Part shown: positions 8,201 through 16,454 of the stretch, one piece after another
How positions within the stretch are numbered: position 1 is the stretch's first letter
Layout of the letters: each line of letters begins with the position of its first letter
Origin: Clostridium sp.
GTDB taxonomy: Bacteria; Bacillota; Clostridia; Clostridiales; Clostridiaceae
Length of the DNA: 28,727 nucleotides
Assembly: GCA_018372555.1 (NCBI GenBank)
Contig: JAHAIU010000020.1
Location: 1 to 28,727 of the forward strand
Direction of reading: 5' to 3'
Position numbers and translations under genes: made by a program
Notes under the pieces: generated by a model
Databases searched by the model: none
What the model was told of the DNA's origin: nothing
The model's input: only the letters and a program-made list of their open reading frames with translations

Positions 8201-11200
8201 GGATTAGATCATGAGATAGGACATAGAATGGATGTAAATGCTAGATTATATGGGGAAGTTACAAATAATATGTTACCTATGTATATGTCTGCATATTATA
8301 ATAAGACAGATAACAGAATACCATTTGAAAACAGAATTTATAAGAAAGTTATTAGTGAAAATTCTAATAAGTACACAGAAGGTGAACTAGCTGAACAGTT
8401 AGGTGTCTATTGGCAATTAGAAATGTATAAGCCTGGATATTGGGGAGAATTAAATAAACTACATAGAGAAAGAAATGTTAATTTAGGAAATGAAAATCCT
8501 AATAATGTTAAGATGCAATATTTAGTTAAATTCTCTTCAGAAGTAGTAGGTGAAGATTTAAGTGAATACTTTGCTAGACATGGATTTGAGGTTAATGAAG
8601 AAACTAGACAAGAAACTAGTCAATATCCAAAGCCAGATAAAAAAATATGGTATCTAAATAATAGTAAGTTTAATTACAATGGAAATGGATTTACTAAAGA
8701 CACTAATTTAGAAGTATCACTTAATGGAGTAGATAATGGAATTAAATTAACATTTAATATAGATAATAATGTTAAATCAGATTTATTAGGATATGAAGTG
8801 TTAAAAGATGGTGAGGTAATAGGATTTACTTCAACAAGTTCTTTTGTAGATACTAATGCAGATAAAACTAAGAATTCTAAATATGAAGTAATACCTTATG
8901 ATATTAATTTAGGTACAGGTGAAGCTGTTGTAATAGAATCATTTTCACCAAGAATTAATGCTCAGCAAAATAAAATTACTTTAAAATTGAACGAAGATTT
9001 TAATCCTTTAGACTATGTAAAAATATTAAGCTATGAGGGTGAAGATATTTCTTCTAAAGTTGAGATTGAGCAAAATGTAGATACTAAAAGGAAAGGTATA
9101 TATCAAGTTAAGTACACGGTAAGTGATGAGGGTATATCAGTAAGTAAGATATTAGAAGTTGAAGTAGTAAGTAATTATGATTATTTATCAGATTATGAGT
9201 GGACATCTGCTGAAACAGTATGGGGAAATCCAAGAAGAAACTCTAATATAAAGGGTAGAGTAAATGGATTAGTAAAGGACTTTGAAAAAGGTTTTGGAAT
9301 ACATGCAAATGGTACAATAACCTACAATTTATCAGGAAAAGATTATGATAACTTTGAAGCTCTACTAGGTGTTGATGCAGGAATAGGAGCACAAAATAAC
9401 TCTAGTATAAAATTTGAAATAATAGGCGATGGTAAAGTTCTAGAAACTACTGAAGTTTTAAAGCATGATGATAATATGGTATATATAAATGTACCAGTTA
9501 AGGGTGTAAAACAATTAGTAATAAAAGTTAGTGATGCAGGAAATGGAAATAATTCAGACCATTCAGTAATAGCAAATCCTAGATTAACTACAAATAATGC
9601 TAAACCTGTTATTTCAGTTGATGATAAAGTTTATAAGTTAGGAGAAGTTGTAGACTTTATGTCTGGAATTGAAGCAACTGATGCAGAAGATGGTAATTTA
9701 ATATCAAAAGTTGAAATAATTTCAAATAATTATGAAGAAGATAAAACAGGTAGGTTTGAAGTTGTTTATAAAGTAACAGATATGGATAATAATTCAGTAG
9801 AGAAGAAAGCATATGTTACAGTATATGAAGACTTTATAGTAACTAAATCTAAGTTTGGTGAATTTGATAACTTAGATAAGTATAATGAAGAATTTAAGAT
9901 TGGAATTTCTTCAGTAAGTAACAATGCTGGAAGTTATCCAGGTACTATTATAGGAAATGCAATAGATGAAAAAGTAAATACACACTGGGAAACTAATAAA
10001 CCAAACAGTAATACATTCAAAAATGAAGTTATATTTGATTTAGGTGAAAGTAAGGAAATAAACAGAGTAGCTTATAAAGCAAGAAATGGCGGAAAAGGAT
10101 TTGCTAAAAAATTCGAAATTTATGTTTCTACAGAGGCAGAAGGAAATGATTTTATATTAGCAGGTAAAGGTGAATATTCTGGAAATGTTAATGATGTTGT
10201 AGAGTTTGAAATATCTAAAACTACTGCAAGAAGAGTTATGTTTAAATTTATAGAAGCAAACCAAGATTGGGCTAGTATAGGTGAAGTTGCCTTTTATGGA
10301 GAGGATAGATTAGCAGATAAGATAAAGAATGACTTATTTACTGATAGTACTAAAACTGAAGTAACTGAAAACTATAATACTTTAGATGAGGTACAAGCAC
10401 TAAGAGAAGAGGTTAAGAATCATCCAGCTGCTAAGTTATTTGAAGAAGATTTAGCTAAAGCTGAAGAAATAATAAGAGCTAAATTTCCAACATTAAATAT
10501 TGAAGAAATAACTTATGTTAAGTTAAGGGATGAATTCGATTTAATGTCAGGAGTTACTGCAAATGATAAGGAAGATGGTAACATAACTGAAAATATTAAA
10601 ATTAATAGTGATAATTTCAATATAAATAAGACTGGAGAATATACTATAACTTATACAGTAACAGATAGTGATAATAATGTTGCAATTAAAGAAAGAAAAG
10701 TAGTAGTATATAGCTCTACTGAGTATTTAAGTGATATTGATTGGCAATCAGCTAGAACAGATTATGAAACTGTTAGAAAAGATAAATCTTCATCTAATAA
10801 TACTATAAAATTATTAGTAAATGGAGAAACTAAAGAGTTTGAAAAAGGTATAGGAACACATGCTAATTCAGAAATAGTATATAACTTAGAAAATTCTAAT
10901 TATGATTATTTTGAAACTTATATAGGCGTAGATAGAAATATAAAAGAGCAAAATAATTCAAGTATAATATTTAAAGTGTTAGCTGATGGGGAAGAAGTTT
11001 ATAATAGTGGAATTATGAAATATAACACAGAAGCTAAACTCATAAGGATACCAGTTAAAGGTGTTAATAAATTAGAGTTAATAGTTAATAATGCAGGAAA
11101 TGGTATTTCATCAGACCATGGAAGTTTTGGTGAGGCAAAATTCTTAATAACAAATTCAAAGCCTAAATTAACTATACCAAAATCAATATCGACTAAGGTT

Positions 11201-12595
11201 GGGCAGGAGATAGATTTAAAAGAAGAGTTTATAGCAATTGATGCTGAAGACGGTGATATAACTAAAAATGTTAAAGTAACTGGTAAAGTAAACTTTAATA
11301 AAACAGGAAAATATCCAATTACTTATAAAGTTACTGATAGTGATGGAAATGAAGTAGTTAAAACTAGAACTATAGCAGTAGTTGATATGAATGATTATAG
11401 CTATTTAACAGATTATGATTGGAAATCTACTCAAAATAGTTATGCTACTCCTAAAAAAGATATATCAATTAGTAATAATGCTCTAAGATTAACAGATGAA
11501 GATGATAATGAAGTATCCTTTGAAAGAGGTATAGGAGCTCATGCAACTTCAACTATAGTATACGACTTGGCAGATAAAGACTATTCATATTTCAGCTCAT
11601 ATGTAGGAGTAGATAGACAAATGTTTGGTTCAGTAGGATCAGTTATATTCCAAGTTTATGTAGATGGAGAGAAGAAATTTGATAGTGGATTAATGAATTC
11701 AAGAGATTCTATGAAGTATTTAGAAGTTGATATTAATGGAGCTAAGGAATTAAAACTTGTAGTAACTGATGGTGGAAATGGAATAGGATCAGACCATGCT
11801 ACATGGGGAAATACTAAACTTCATTTTGCAAAAGATGTACAAGTAAACTATGAAGGATTGCTTTCATTAATAGAAGAAGCTAAGAAATATGAAAAAGATA
11901 AGTATACTGAAGAGTCCTTTAAAATATTAGAAAATGCTCTAAATAAAGCAAATATTATATTAGAAGATAAGATAAGTATTCAAGAAGAAGTAAACTCTAT
12001 AATTGAAGAAATAAATAATGCAATAGATAATTTAGAGGAAGCTGTAGATTTAAATGAAGTAATAAACATCTCCGATAAATATCTAAAAGCAGCTATAAAA
12101 CAAGAGCTTAACTTATCAAGGGATAATATAACTATAGGTGATATGTATAAGTTAGTAAATGTATCATTTAGCAATAAAGGTATTGAAAGTATAGAAGCAT
12201 TAAAATATGCTAGAAATCTGGAATCAATAGACCTATCATATAATGAAATAAAAGATTTATCACCACTTAAGAATCTTAAAAAGTTAACTAATGTAAATGC
12301 AAATCCTCAAATAATCGCAGAGGGTATGCTATATGCAAAAGATAATAAAATAACTTTAGATTATAAAGTATTAAACAGAAATGGTGAGGAATTAGCAGTA
12401 AAAGAAATAATTATAAGAAAAAATACAAGTACTGAAGCTATTAGTTTACCTTTAGATGAATTAGTAGATGAAAATGGAGTTATTTCTTTTGATATTTCAA
12501 AACTTGATAAAGCTTTTCATAGTATTTATCTAGTATATGAAGATCAAAAAGATAATTTCTTAACTCAATCACTTTATATGTTTGAGGTAAAGTAG
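5255..12595 (+). CDS. Secreted multimodular M60-family (enhancin-like) metallopeptidase
   Basis: M60 peptidases of host-associated bacteria (Bacteroides BT4244, C. perfringens Zmp proteins) cleave mucin-type O-glycoproteins. The 2446-residue protein starts with a signal peptide (cleavage near VLA|DE, residue 27). Approximate order: three discoidin (F5/8C, CBM32-like) modules at 50-207, 275-431 and 502-654, each followed by a helical segment of about 60 residues; M60 domain 714-1130; Fn3-like 1150-1228; DUF5011-like 1231-1306; NPCBM 1308-1445; DUF5011-like 1449-1526; a fourth discoidin plus helical segment 1528-1745; DUF5011-like 1747-1820; NPCBM 1823-1965; DUF5011-like 1968-2046; NPCBM 2049-2193; FIVAR 2195-2264; leucine-rich segment and C-terminal domain 2268-2446. 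The zinc motif HEIGH is at 986-990; E1001 (in YGEVTNN) is the likely third ligand and E987 the catalytic base. No LPxTG, dockerin or terminal membrane helix is present. Start: ATG after CAGGAGGGG. Monocistronic, behind the c-di-GMP riboswitch. Confidence 0.93.
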   Translation: MNKRKIAALILAAVITNFSSPSLKVLADEISKNITATVEAKSTKATIGKFELLNSSNIDAYDKVFKMNNSNIESITNNGGNYNSSSTIDKAIDGNFNTHWETGNRNSSEFTNEIVFKLKEETTLNRIVYAARQSSAKGKGFAQELEIYGSLTDEEDDFTLVSTGEYTGSTGDIVEIKFNETKFKRVKFVFKKANQDWASASEFMFYKTDEVSDKMDKLFTDATMSKVSEEFNTIEKLETLENEAKKHPLYSNFKEEIENAKLIIENKKVVYTDAKVSKFKDMNSALIPSYNETYKIDSSKIKSITTNGGQYSDNSIDKAIDGNINTKWHSNEKNSTSFTNEVVIELNELTTLNRIVYTAPRGTNRGFAEQFDIYASRTTKGDTFELVSSGSSELTQDSVEIRFNPTEFKRVKFVFKKAYEDWACAAEFGLYTQDELAEKIERLFTDSTMSIVSEEFNSVDKLNVLEEEVKNHPFYEDFKEDIANARELVNQQKIEASVATTKQFEHYSNEEYSNLFRMDNENIEGIKNNGNHYLGQVITNAIDGNLDTYWETNKYNTNDFTNEVEIEFKETVELNRVVYGARKSDNKGFAKEFEIYGSTTSKGDTYQLVATGNHNKVSGLVEAKFNPTKFKRIKFKFKNSDQNWATLSEIAFYKQDKVSDKVDSLFTNALMNELSEEFNSIDKLQALENEVKGHPLESSFEESFELAHKILNGELETVKVITAEQHGDMVAHANKNLKFGFGNNNQPTGISAKPGDEITVYVDADPSQPMPKLAFSQQEGSFANWMRTVDLKPGKNVITVPDIAIDNWYNHEVTRGGSIYIINPYTSEQQSKAPVIRFASGDKYPFLTEDTNVDEFKEFLIEYKKAIDEDIAKNPNVSDREVLDVFEFVSDHLVWTGTATGAYEAYIEQGANPLDTINRYNNHMEELFRYYGLDGSNEQNDPKYIRENVRLAQPFGYMYAYTNHIGVQRDVMAGLLIREPGWGLDHEIGHRMDVNARLYGEVTNNMLPMYMSAYYNKTDNRIPFENRIYKKVISENSNKYTEGELAEQLGVYWQLEMYKPGYWGELNKLHRERNVNLGNENPNNVKMQYLVKFSSEVVGEDLSEYFARHGFEVNEETRQETSQYPKPDKKIWYLNNSKFNYNGNGFTKDTNLEVSLNGVDNGIKLTFNIDNNVKSDLLGYEVLKDGEVIGFTSTSSFVDTNADKTKNSKYEVIPYDINLGTGEAVVIESFSPRINAQQNKITLKLNEDFNPLDYVKILSYEGEDISSKVEIEQNVDTKRKGIYQVKYTVSDEGISVSKILEVEVVSNYDYLSDYEWTSAETVWGNPRRNSNIKGRVNGLVKDFEKGFGIHANGTITYNLSGKDYDNFEALLGVDAGIGAQNNSSIKFEIIGDGKVLETTEVLKHDDNMVYINVPVKGVKQLVIKVSDAGNGNNSDHSVIANPRLTTNNAKPVISVDDKVYKLGEVVDFMSGIEATDAEDGNLISKVEIISNNYEEDKTGRFEVVYKVTDMDNNSVEKKAYVTVYEDFIVTKSKFGEFDNLDKYNEEFKIGISSVSNNAGSYPGTIIGNAIDEKVNTHWETNKPNSNTFKNEVIFDLGESKEINRVAYKARNGGKGFAKKFEIYVSTEAEGNDFILAGKGEYSGNVNDVVEFEISKTTARRVMFKFIEANQDWASIGEVAFYGEDRLADKIKNDLFTDSTKTEVTENYNTLDEVQALREEVKNHPAAKLFEEDLAKAEEIIRAKFPTLNIEEITYVKLRDEFDLMSGVTANDKEDGNITENIKINSDNFNINKTGEYTITYTVTDSDNNVAIKERKVVVYSSTEYLSDIDWQSARTDYETVRKDKSSSNNTIKLLVNGETKEFEKGIGTHANSEIVYNLENSNYDYFETYIGVDRNIKEQNNSSIIFKVLADGEEVYNSGIMKYNTEAKLIRIPVKGVNKLELIVNNAGNGISSDHGSFGEAKFLITNSKPKLTIPKSISTKVGQEIDLKEEFIAIDAEDGDITKNVKVTGKVNFNKTGKYPITYKVTDSDGNEVVKTRTIAVVDMNDYSYLTDYDWKSTQNSYATPKKDISISNNALRLTDEDDNEVSFERGIGAHATSTIVYDLADKDYSYFSSYVGVDRQMFGSVGSVIFQVYVDGEKKFDSGLMNSRDSMKYLEVDINGAKELKLVVTDGGNGIGSDHATWGNTKLHFAKDVQVNYEGLLSLIEEAKKYEKDKYTEESFKILENALNKANIILEDKISIQEEVNSIIEEINNAIDNLEEAVDLNEVINISDKYLKAAIKQELNLSRDNITIGDMYKLVNVSFSNKGIESIEALKYARNLESIDLSYNEIKDLSPLKNLKKLTNVNANPQIIAEGMLYAKDNKITLDYKVLNRNGEELAVKEIIIRKNTSTEAISLPLDELVDENGVISFDISKLDKAFHSIYLVYEDQKDNFLTQSLYMFEVK

Positions 12596-12608
12596 TAATA
12601 TAAAAGAA

Positions 12609-12648
12609 GGCTGTACCAAAATAATAGAAATTTGGTACAGCCATTTTT
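12609..12648 (+). terminator. Intrinsic terminator of the M60 gene
   Basis: GGCTGTACCAAA (12609-12620) pairs perfectly with TTTGGTACAGCC (12631-12642) and is followed by a short T run. It ends the M60 transcript before the NAD operon promoter. Confidence 0.88.
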
Positions 12649-12732
12649 ACTATTTAATTCTTAATTTTTCATTGTGCAGCAGCTACTTTTATTGTTAAAT
12701 AAAATAAATATAAAAAATATTTGGAATTTATA

Positions 12733-12761
12733 TTGACATTTAGTAGTATTAGGAATATTAT
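12733..12761 (+). promoter_or_regulatory. Promoter of the NAD salvage operon
   Basis: TTGACA (12733-12738), 17 bp and TATTAT (12756-12761) form a strong housekeeping promoter; transcription should start near 12768. The -10 lies inside a perfect 10-bp palindrome (12756-12765). Confidence 0.75.
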
Positions 12762-12776
12762 AATAACATATTAACA

Positions 12777-12793
12777 ATCTGATAATAACAGAT
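12777..12793 (+). promoter_or_regulatory. Candidate NrtR operator
   Basis: ATCTG-ATAATAA-CAGAT is a perfect 5-bp inverted repeat with 7-bp spacing, about 10-25 bases after the expected transcription start, a position where a bound repressor would block the polymerase. NrtR is encoded by the last gene of the operon and in this family usually binds its own operon's promoter. The assignment is by position; the palindrome over the -10 box (12756-12765) is the alternative. Confidence 0.35.
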
Positions 12794-12850
12794 AGATAAT
12801 AAGTTTTTAGGTAGTATTTCTCATGTTTTGAAGAATTAGGAGGGTATAAA

Positions 12851-13645
12851 ATGATTTATTTTAATGATGAGAAATTAGAGATTAATAAATTTCCCAATGG
12901 AGAGGTATTGATTAATAGCAATAATTTAAGGATAAAGGATATTAATGAAATAAAGATTAATTTTGAAAGTGATGAGGATATAACACATTTAATATTTTTA
13001 AAAGGACATTTAGATGAATTAAAAGTAAAGTGTAATTTATTAATACCGTATTTGCCATATAGTAGAATGGATAGAACAGAGGGGATAAGAGTATTCACCT
13101 TAAAGTATCTATGTAAGCTTATAAATAGTTTAGATTTTGAAAGTGTAACTATTTATGAACCACATTCAGATGTATCAACAGCATTATTAGATAGGGTAAA
13201 GGTAGTAAATATGTCTAAGATTTTAACTGAAGAATTATTAAAAGATAAGAATAATAAAGAAAATGATGTATATTTAGTTTATCCAGATGCTGGTGCGGCT
13301 AAAAGATATGGTAAGGAAATCAATTATAACAAGATTTTAACTGCCAATAAAGAACGTGATTTCAACACTGGATATATTAAAAAGTTAGAGATTAATGGTG
13401 AAATAGCTAAAAAAAGCTTTAAGGCAATTATAGTAGATGATCTATGTTCAAGAGGAGGAACTTTTGAACTAACAGCATCAAAATTAAAAGAAATGGGAGC
13501 AACTGAAATATATTTAGTAGTAACTCATTGTGAAAATACAATCTTTGAAGGTAAGTTATTAAATAGTGATTTAATAACTGGAATATATACAACAAATAGT
13601 ATTTTAAATAGAAGCCATAAAAAAATTAAGATGTATGAAATTTAG
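12851..13645 (+). CDS. prs: Short ribose-phosphate pyrophosphokinase-like protein
   Basis: PRPP synthases transfer pyrophosphate from ATP to ribose 5-phosphate. This 264-residue protein is shorter than housekeeping Prs (about 315). It keeps the start pattern FPNGEVLI, the ATP-loop segment YLPYSRMDR (housekeeping enzymes have YARQDRK-like), a PHS motif in place of the DLH metal site, and the PRPP/ribose-phosphate loop VDDLCSRGGT (residues 195-204; DDMIDTGGT in usual enzymes). This short form is typically found next to nadV in bacteria and phages, where it can supply PRPP for nicotinamide salvage. Related phage proteins annotated as Prs make ADP-ribose pyrophosphate instead, so the acceptor is open. 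Start: ATG after AGGAGGG. First gene of the operon, 12 bases before the hydrolase gene. Confidence 0.85.
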   Translation: MIYFNDEKLEINKFPNGEVLINSNNLRIKDINEIKINFESDEDITHLIFLKGHLDELKVKCNLLIPYLPYSRMDRTEGIRVFTLKYLCKLINSLDFESVTIYEPHSDVSTALLDRVKVVNMSKILTEELLKDKNNKENDVYLVYPDAGAAKRYGKEINYNKILTANKERDFNTGYIKKLEINGEIAKKSFKAIIVDDLCSRGGTFELTASKLKEMGATEIYLVVTHCENTIFEGKLLNSDLITGIYTTNSILNRSHKKIKMYEI

Positions 13646-13657
13646 GGAGGATTAATT

Positions 13658-14206
13658 ATGAGTAAATTATTAGTAGTTATTGATTATCAAAATGATTTTG
13701 TAGATGGAGCTTTAGGATTTGAAAAAGCTAAAACTTTAGAACCATTAATATATGAGAAAATTAATAAGTATCTTGAAAATGGAGAAAAAGTATTATTCAC
13801 ATATGATACTCATTATGAAAATTACCTTAATACTAGGGAGGGAAAGAACCTACCAATAACTCATTGTATTAAAGGGACAAATGGTCATAATTTATATGGA
13901 AGATTAAATGATTTTATAAATTCAAGTAATACCTTCCATTATGAAAAAGAAGGCTTTGGAATATCTCCAAAGGATATGATTAAAATATCAGAGGAGATAG
14001 GTGATGGTATTAATGAAATTGAGATAATTGGAGTAGTTACAAATATATGTGTGATATCTAATTTAGTATTATTCCAATCTCAATATAGAAATTCAGAAAT
14101 TATAATAGATGCAAAACTTTGTGCTAGCTTTGATGAGAGTTTGCATGAAAAGACTTTAGATGTAGCAGAAGGGTTACAAGCAAAGGTGATAAATAGGGAG
14201 GAATAA
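13658..14206 (+). CDS. pncA: Nicotinamidase-like isochorismatase-fold cysteine hydrolase
   Basis: Nicotinamidase deamidates nicotinamide to nicotinate. The 182-residue protein has the family's catalytic triad: D9 (VVIDYQNDF), K97 (HYEKEGFG) and C131 (VTNICV). Metal-binding residues of true nicotinamidases are also in place: D50 and H52 (YDTH) and H69 in the THC segment that corresponds to the WPxHC motif, although the Trp-Pro is replaced by PIT. Retention of the metal site and the NAD-operon context make nicotinamidase more likely than another isochorismatase-like hydrolase. Ribosome binding site GGGAGG; only 2 bases separate its stop from the nadV start, and its end carries the nadV ribosome binding site. 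Confidence 0.82.
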   Translation: MSKLLVVIDYQNDFVDGALGFEKAKTLEPLIYEKINKYLENGEKVLFTYDTHYENYLNTREGKNLPITHCIKGTNGHNLYGRLNDFINSSNTFHYEKEGFGISPKDMIKISEEIGDGINEIEIIGVVTNICVISNLVLFQSQYRNSEIIIDAKLCASFDESLHEKTLDVAEGLQAKVINREE

Positions 14207-14208
14207 TT

Positions 14209-15678
14209 ATGTCAAACCCATTACTATTAACAGATTTTTACAAAACAATTCATCATATGTGTTATGCAGAAGGGTTAACTAAGCTTGTAAGTTATTGGAC
14301 TCCAAGAATGTCAAGAAAAGAAGATATTAATAAGGTTGTTATGTTTGGATTACAACCATTTATAAAAAAGTATTTAATTAAATATTTTAATGAAAACTTC
14401 TTTAATAGAGATAAACAAGAAGTAATTTCAGAATATAAAAGAGTTATTTCAAAAACAATGGGAACTATAGCAGCAGATACAAAGCATATTGAAGAATTAT
14501 ATGATTTAGGATATTTACCAATACAAATTAAAGCAGTAGCAGAAGGTTTAAGGGTAAATATTAAGACTCCAATGATTGAAATAACAAATACTCATAAAGA
14601 TTTTGCTTGGCTTGTAAACTACCTAGAAACTTTTATGAGTTGCAATATATGGCAACCAATGACAAGTGCAAGTATTGGTTATAGATATAGGGAGATAGTA
14701 GAGAAGTATTTTAACCTAACTGTAGATAATGGTGATGTTAAAAGAGCTTGTGGGGATTTCAGTATGAGGGGCTTTAGTTCTTTAGAAAGTGCTGAGTTTA
14801 GTGGAGCAGCCCACTTGCTTTCGTTTATTGGAACGGCAACAATACCAGCAATAGACTTTTTAGAAAAATATTATAATTGCAATATAGAAGATGAAATAGT
14901 AGGACTTGGAACTCCTTCAACAGAGCATAGTGTAATGTGTAGTTATGGAGAAGATGAGTATTTAGCATATAAAAGATTAATTACAGAAGTATTTCCAAGT
15001 GGAACCTTAAGTATAGTATCTGACACTTATGATTATTGGAATGTTATAACCAAAATACTTCCAAGATTAAAAGAAGATATTTTAAATAGAGAAGGTAAAA
15101 TAGTTATTAGAGGGGATAGTGGGGATCCAGTAAAAATAATATGTGGAGATAAAAATGCTACTAAGGGTAGTGAAGAATATAAGGGAACTGTAGAACTTTT
15201 ATGGGAGATATTTGGTGGTGAAATCAATTCAAAAGGATATAAGGTTTTAAATAATAAAATAGGAACAATTTATGGTGATAGTATAACTATAGAAAGATGT
15301 GAAGAAATATGCAAGGGATTAGAGGAAAAGGGATTTGCAGTTAACAATTGTGTATTTGGTATTGGCTCCTACACATACCAATATAATACTAGAGATACAT
15401 TCGGATTTGCACTAAAAGCAACACATGCAGTAATTAATAATGAAGAAAAATTTATATTTAAGGATCCTAAAACTGATTCTGGGAATTTTAAAAAATCACA
15501 AAAGGGAATGTGTTATGTATATAAAGATGAAGAAGATGTTTTATATAAGGATGAATTAACTATAAAAGAACAAGAAGATCAGAAAGATAACTTGTTAGAA
15601 CTTGTATTTAAGGATGGTAAGCTTTTAAAGGATTATTCATTATCAGAGATAAGAAATAGACTTCATAAAAGCTTTTAA
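14209..15678 (+). CDS. nadV: Nicotinamide phosphoribosyltransferase (NadV/NAMPT family)
   Basis: The family joins nicotinamide and PRPP to form NMN. At 489 residues it has NAMPT length and lines up with the human enzyme: LLTDFYK (D9, Y11), GDFSMRGFSSLESA (human DFGYRGVSSQETA), the phosphohistidine in STEHS (H240, human H247), SDTYDYW (human SDSYDIY) and VIRGDSGDP (R301, human R311). The exception is GTATIPAI, where A210 stands at human D219, the residue that hydrogen-bonds the amide of nicotinamide. I recall the same GTATIPAI in other Firmicutes homologues, so this is a subfamily trait and not damage, but it leaves base preference open. Ribosome binding site AGGGAGG. Its TAA overlaps an ATG of the next gene. 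Confidence 0.9.
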   Translation: MSNPLLLTDFYKTIHHMCYAEGLTKLVSYWTPRMSRKEDINKVVMFGLQPFIKKYLIKYFNENFFNRDKQEVISEYKRVISKTMGTIAADTKHIEELYDLGYLPIQIKAVAEGLRVNIKTPMIEITNTHKDFAWLVNYLETFMSCNIWQPMTSASIGYRYREIVEKYFNLTVDNGDVKRACGDFSMRGFSSLESAEFSGAAHLLSFIGTATIPAIDFLEKYYNCNIEDEIVGLGTPSTEHSVMCSYGEDEYLAYKRLITEVFPSGTLSIVSDTYDYWNVITKILPRLKEDILNREGKIVIRGDSGDPVKIICGDKNATKGSEEYKGTVELLWEIFGGEINSKGYKVLNNKIGTIYGDSITIERCEEICKGLEEKGFAVNNCVFGIGSYTYQYNTRDTFGFALKATHAVINNEEKFIFKDPKTDSGNFKKSQKGMCYVYKDEEDVLYKDELTIKEQEDQKDNLLELVFKDGKLLKDYSLSEIRNRLHKSF

Positions 15679-15689
15679 TGGGGTGTAAT

Positions 15690-16454
15690 ATGAGAAAAAA
15701 ATTTAATGCAGATAGAGTAAGTGAAAATATAATAAATTGGATTAAAGAATATTTTGAAAATCAACCAAATGCCAAGGGAGCAATAATTGGTATAAGTGGT
15801 GGAAAAGATAGTACAATTACAGCAAAGTTATTAGTTGAGGCATTAGGGAAAGAAAAGGTCTTTGGAGTTTTAATGCCTAATGGGGAGCAAAAGGATATTT
15901 CTGATAGCTTAAAGGTAGTAGATATTCTAGGGATTAATTATAAAATTATTAATATTGAAAATGCATATAAGGGTCTAATAGAGGAAATTAATGAAAATGA
16001 ATTATCTATTGATGCTAAAATTAATATTCCTCCAAGGCTTAGGATGACTACTTTATATGCAGTTGGTTCAAGTATGAGTTATAGAGTTTGTGGTACAGGA
16101 AATAAATCAGAAGCTTTTGTAGGATATACTACAAAATGGGGAGATAATGCTTATGATTTTAATCCAATAGGCAATTTAACTACAGATGAAGTTATAGCTC
16201 TAGGGGATTATTTAGGATTGCCTTATGAATTAGTTCATAAAACTCCAAGTGATGGTCTATCAGGTAAATCAGATGAGGAGAAACTGGGCATTTCTTATAA
16301 TCAAATAAATGAATATATAGAAAAGGGCACTTGTTATAATAAAGATATAGATGATAAAATTAGGTTGAAATATTTATACAACGAGCACAAGAGAAGTTTG
16401 CCACCAAAGTATGAGCTAACAGAAGGTGATGATTATGAAAGAGAAATTTATTAA
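15690..16454 (+). CDS. nadE: Ammonia-dependent NAD synthetase
   Basis: NadE amidates nicotinate adenine dinucleotide to NAD, the last step from nicotinate. The 254-residue protein carries the PP-loop ISGGKDST (about residues 36-43), followed by KVFGVLMPNG, a middle segment with CGTGNKSEAFVGYTTKWGD (the GTGNKxE ATP/substrate motif), NPIGNLTTDEV, and KTPSDGLSGKSDEEKLG with GL-x-DE near the end. There is no N-terminal nitrilase domain, so it uses free ammonia. I prefer ATG 15690 because GGGGTG (15680-15685) lies just before it; an ATG at 15678 overlapping the nadV stop has no such site. Its 3' end overlaps nrtR by 20 bases. Confidence 0.92.
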   Translation: MRKKFNADRVSENIINWIKEYFENQPNAKGAIIGISGGKDSTITAKLLVEALGKEKVFGVLMPNGEQKDISDSLKVVDILGINYKIINIENAYKGLIEEINENELSIDAKINIPPRLRMTTLYAVGSSMSYRVCGTGNKSEAFVGYTTKWGDNAYDFNPIGNLTTDEVIALGDYLGLPYELVHKTPSDGLSGKSDEEKLGISYNQINEYIEKGTCYNKDIDDKIRLKYLYNEHKRSLPPKYELTEGDDYEREIY

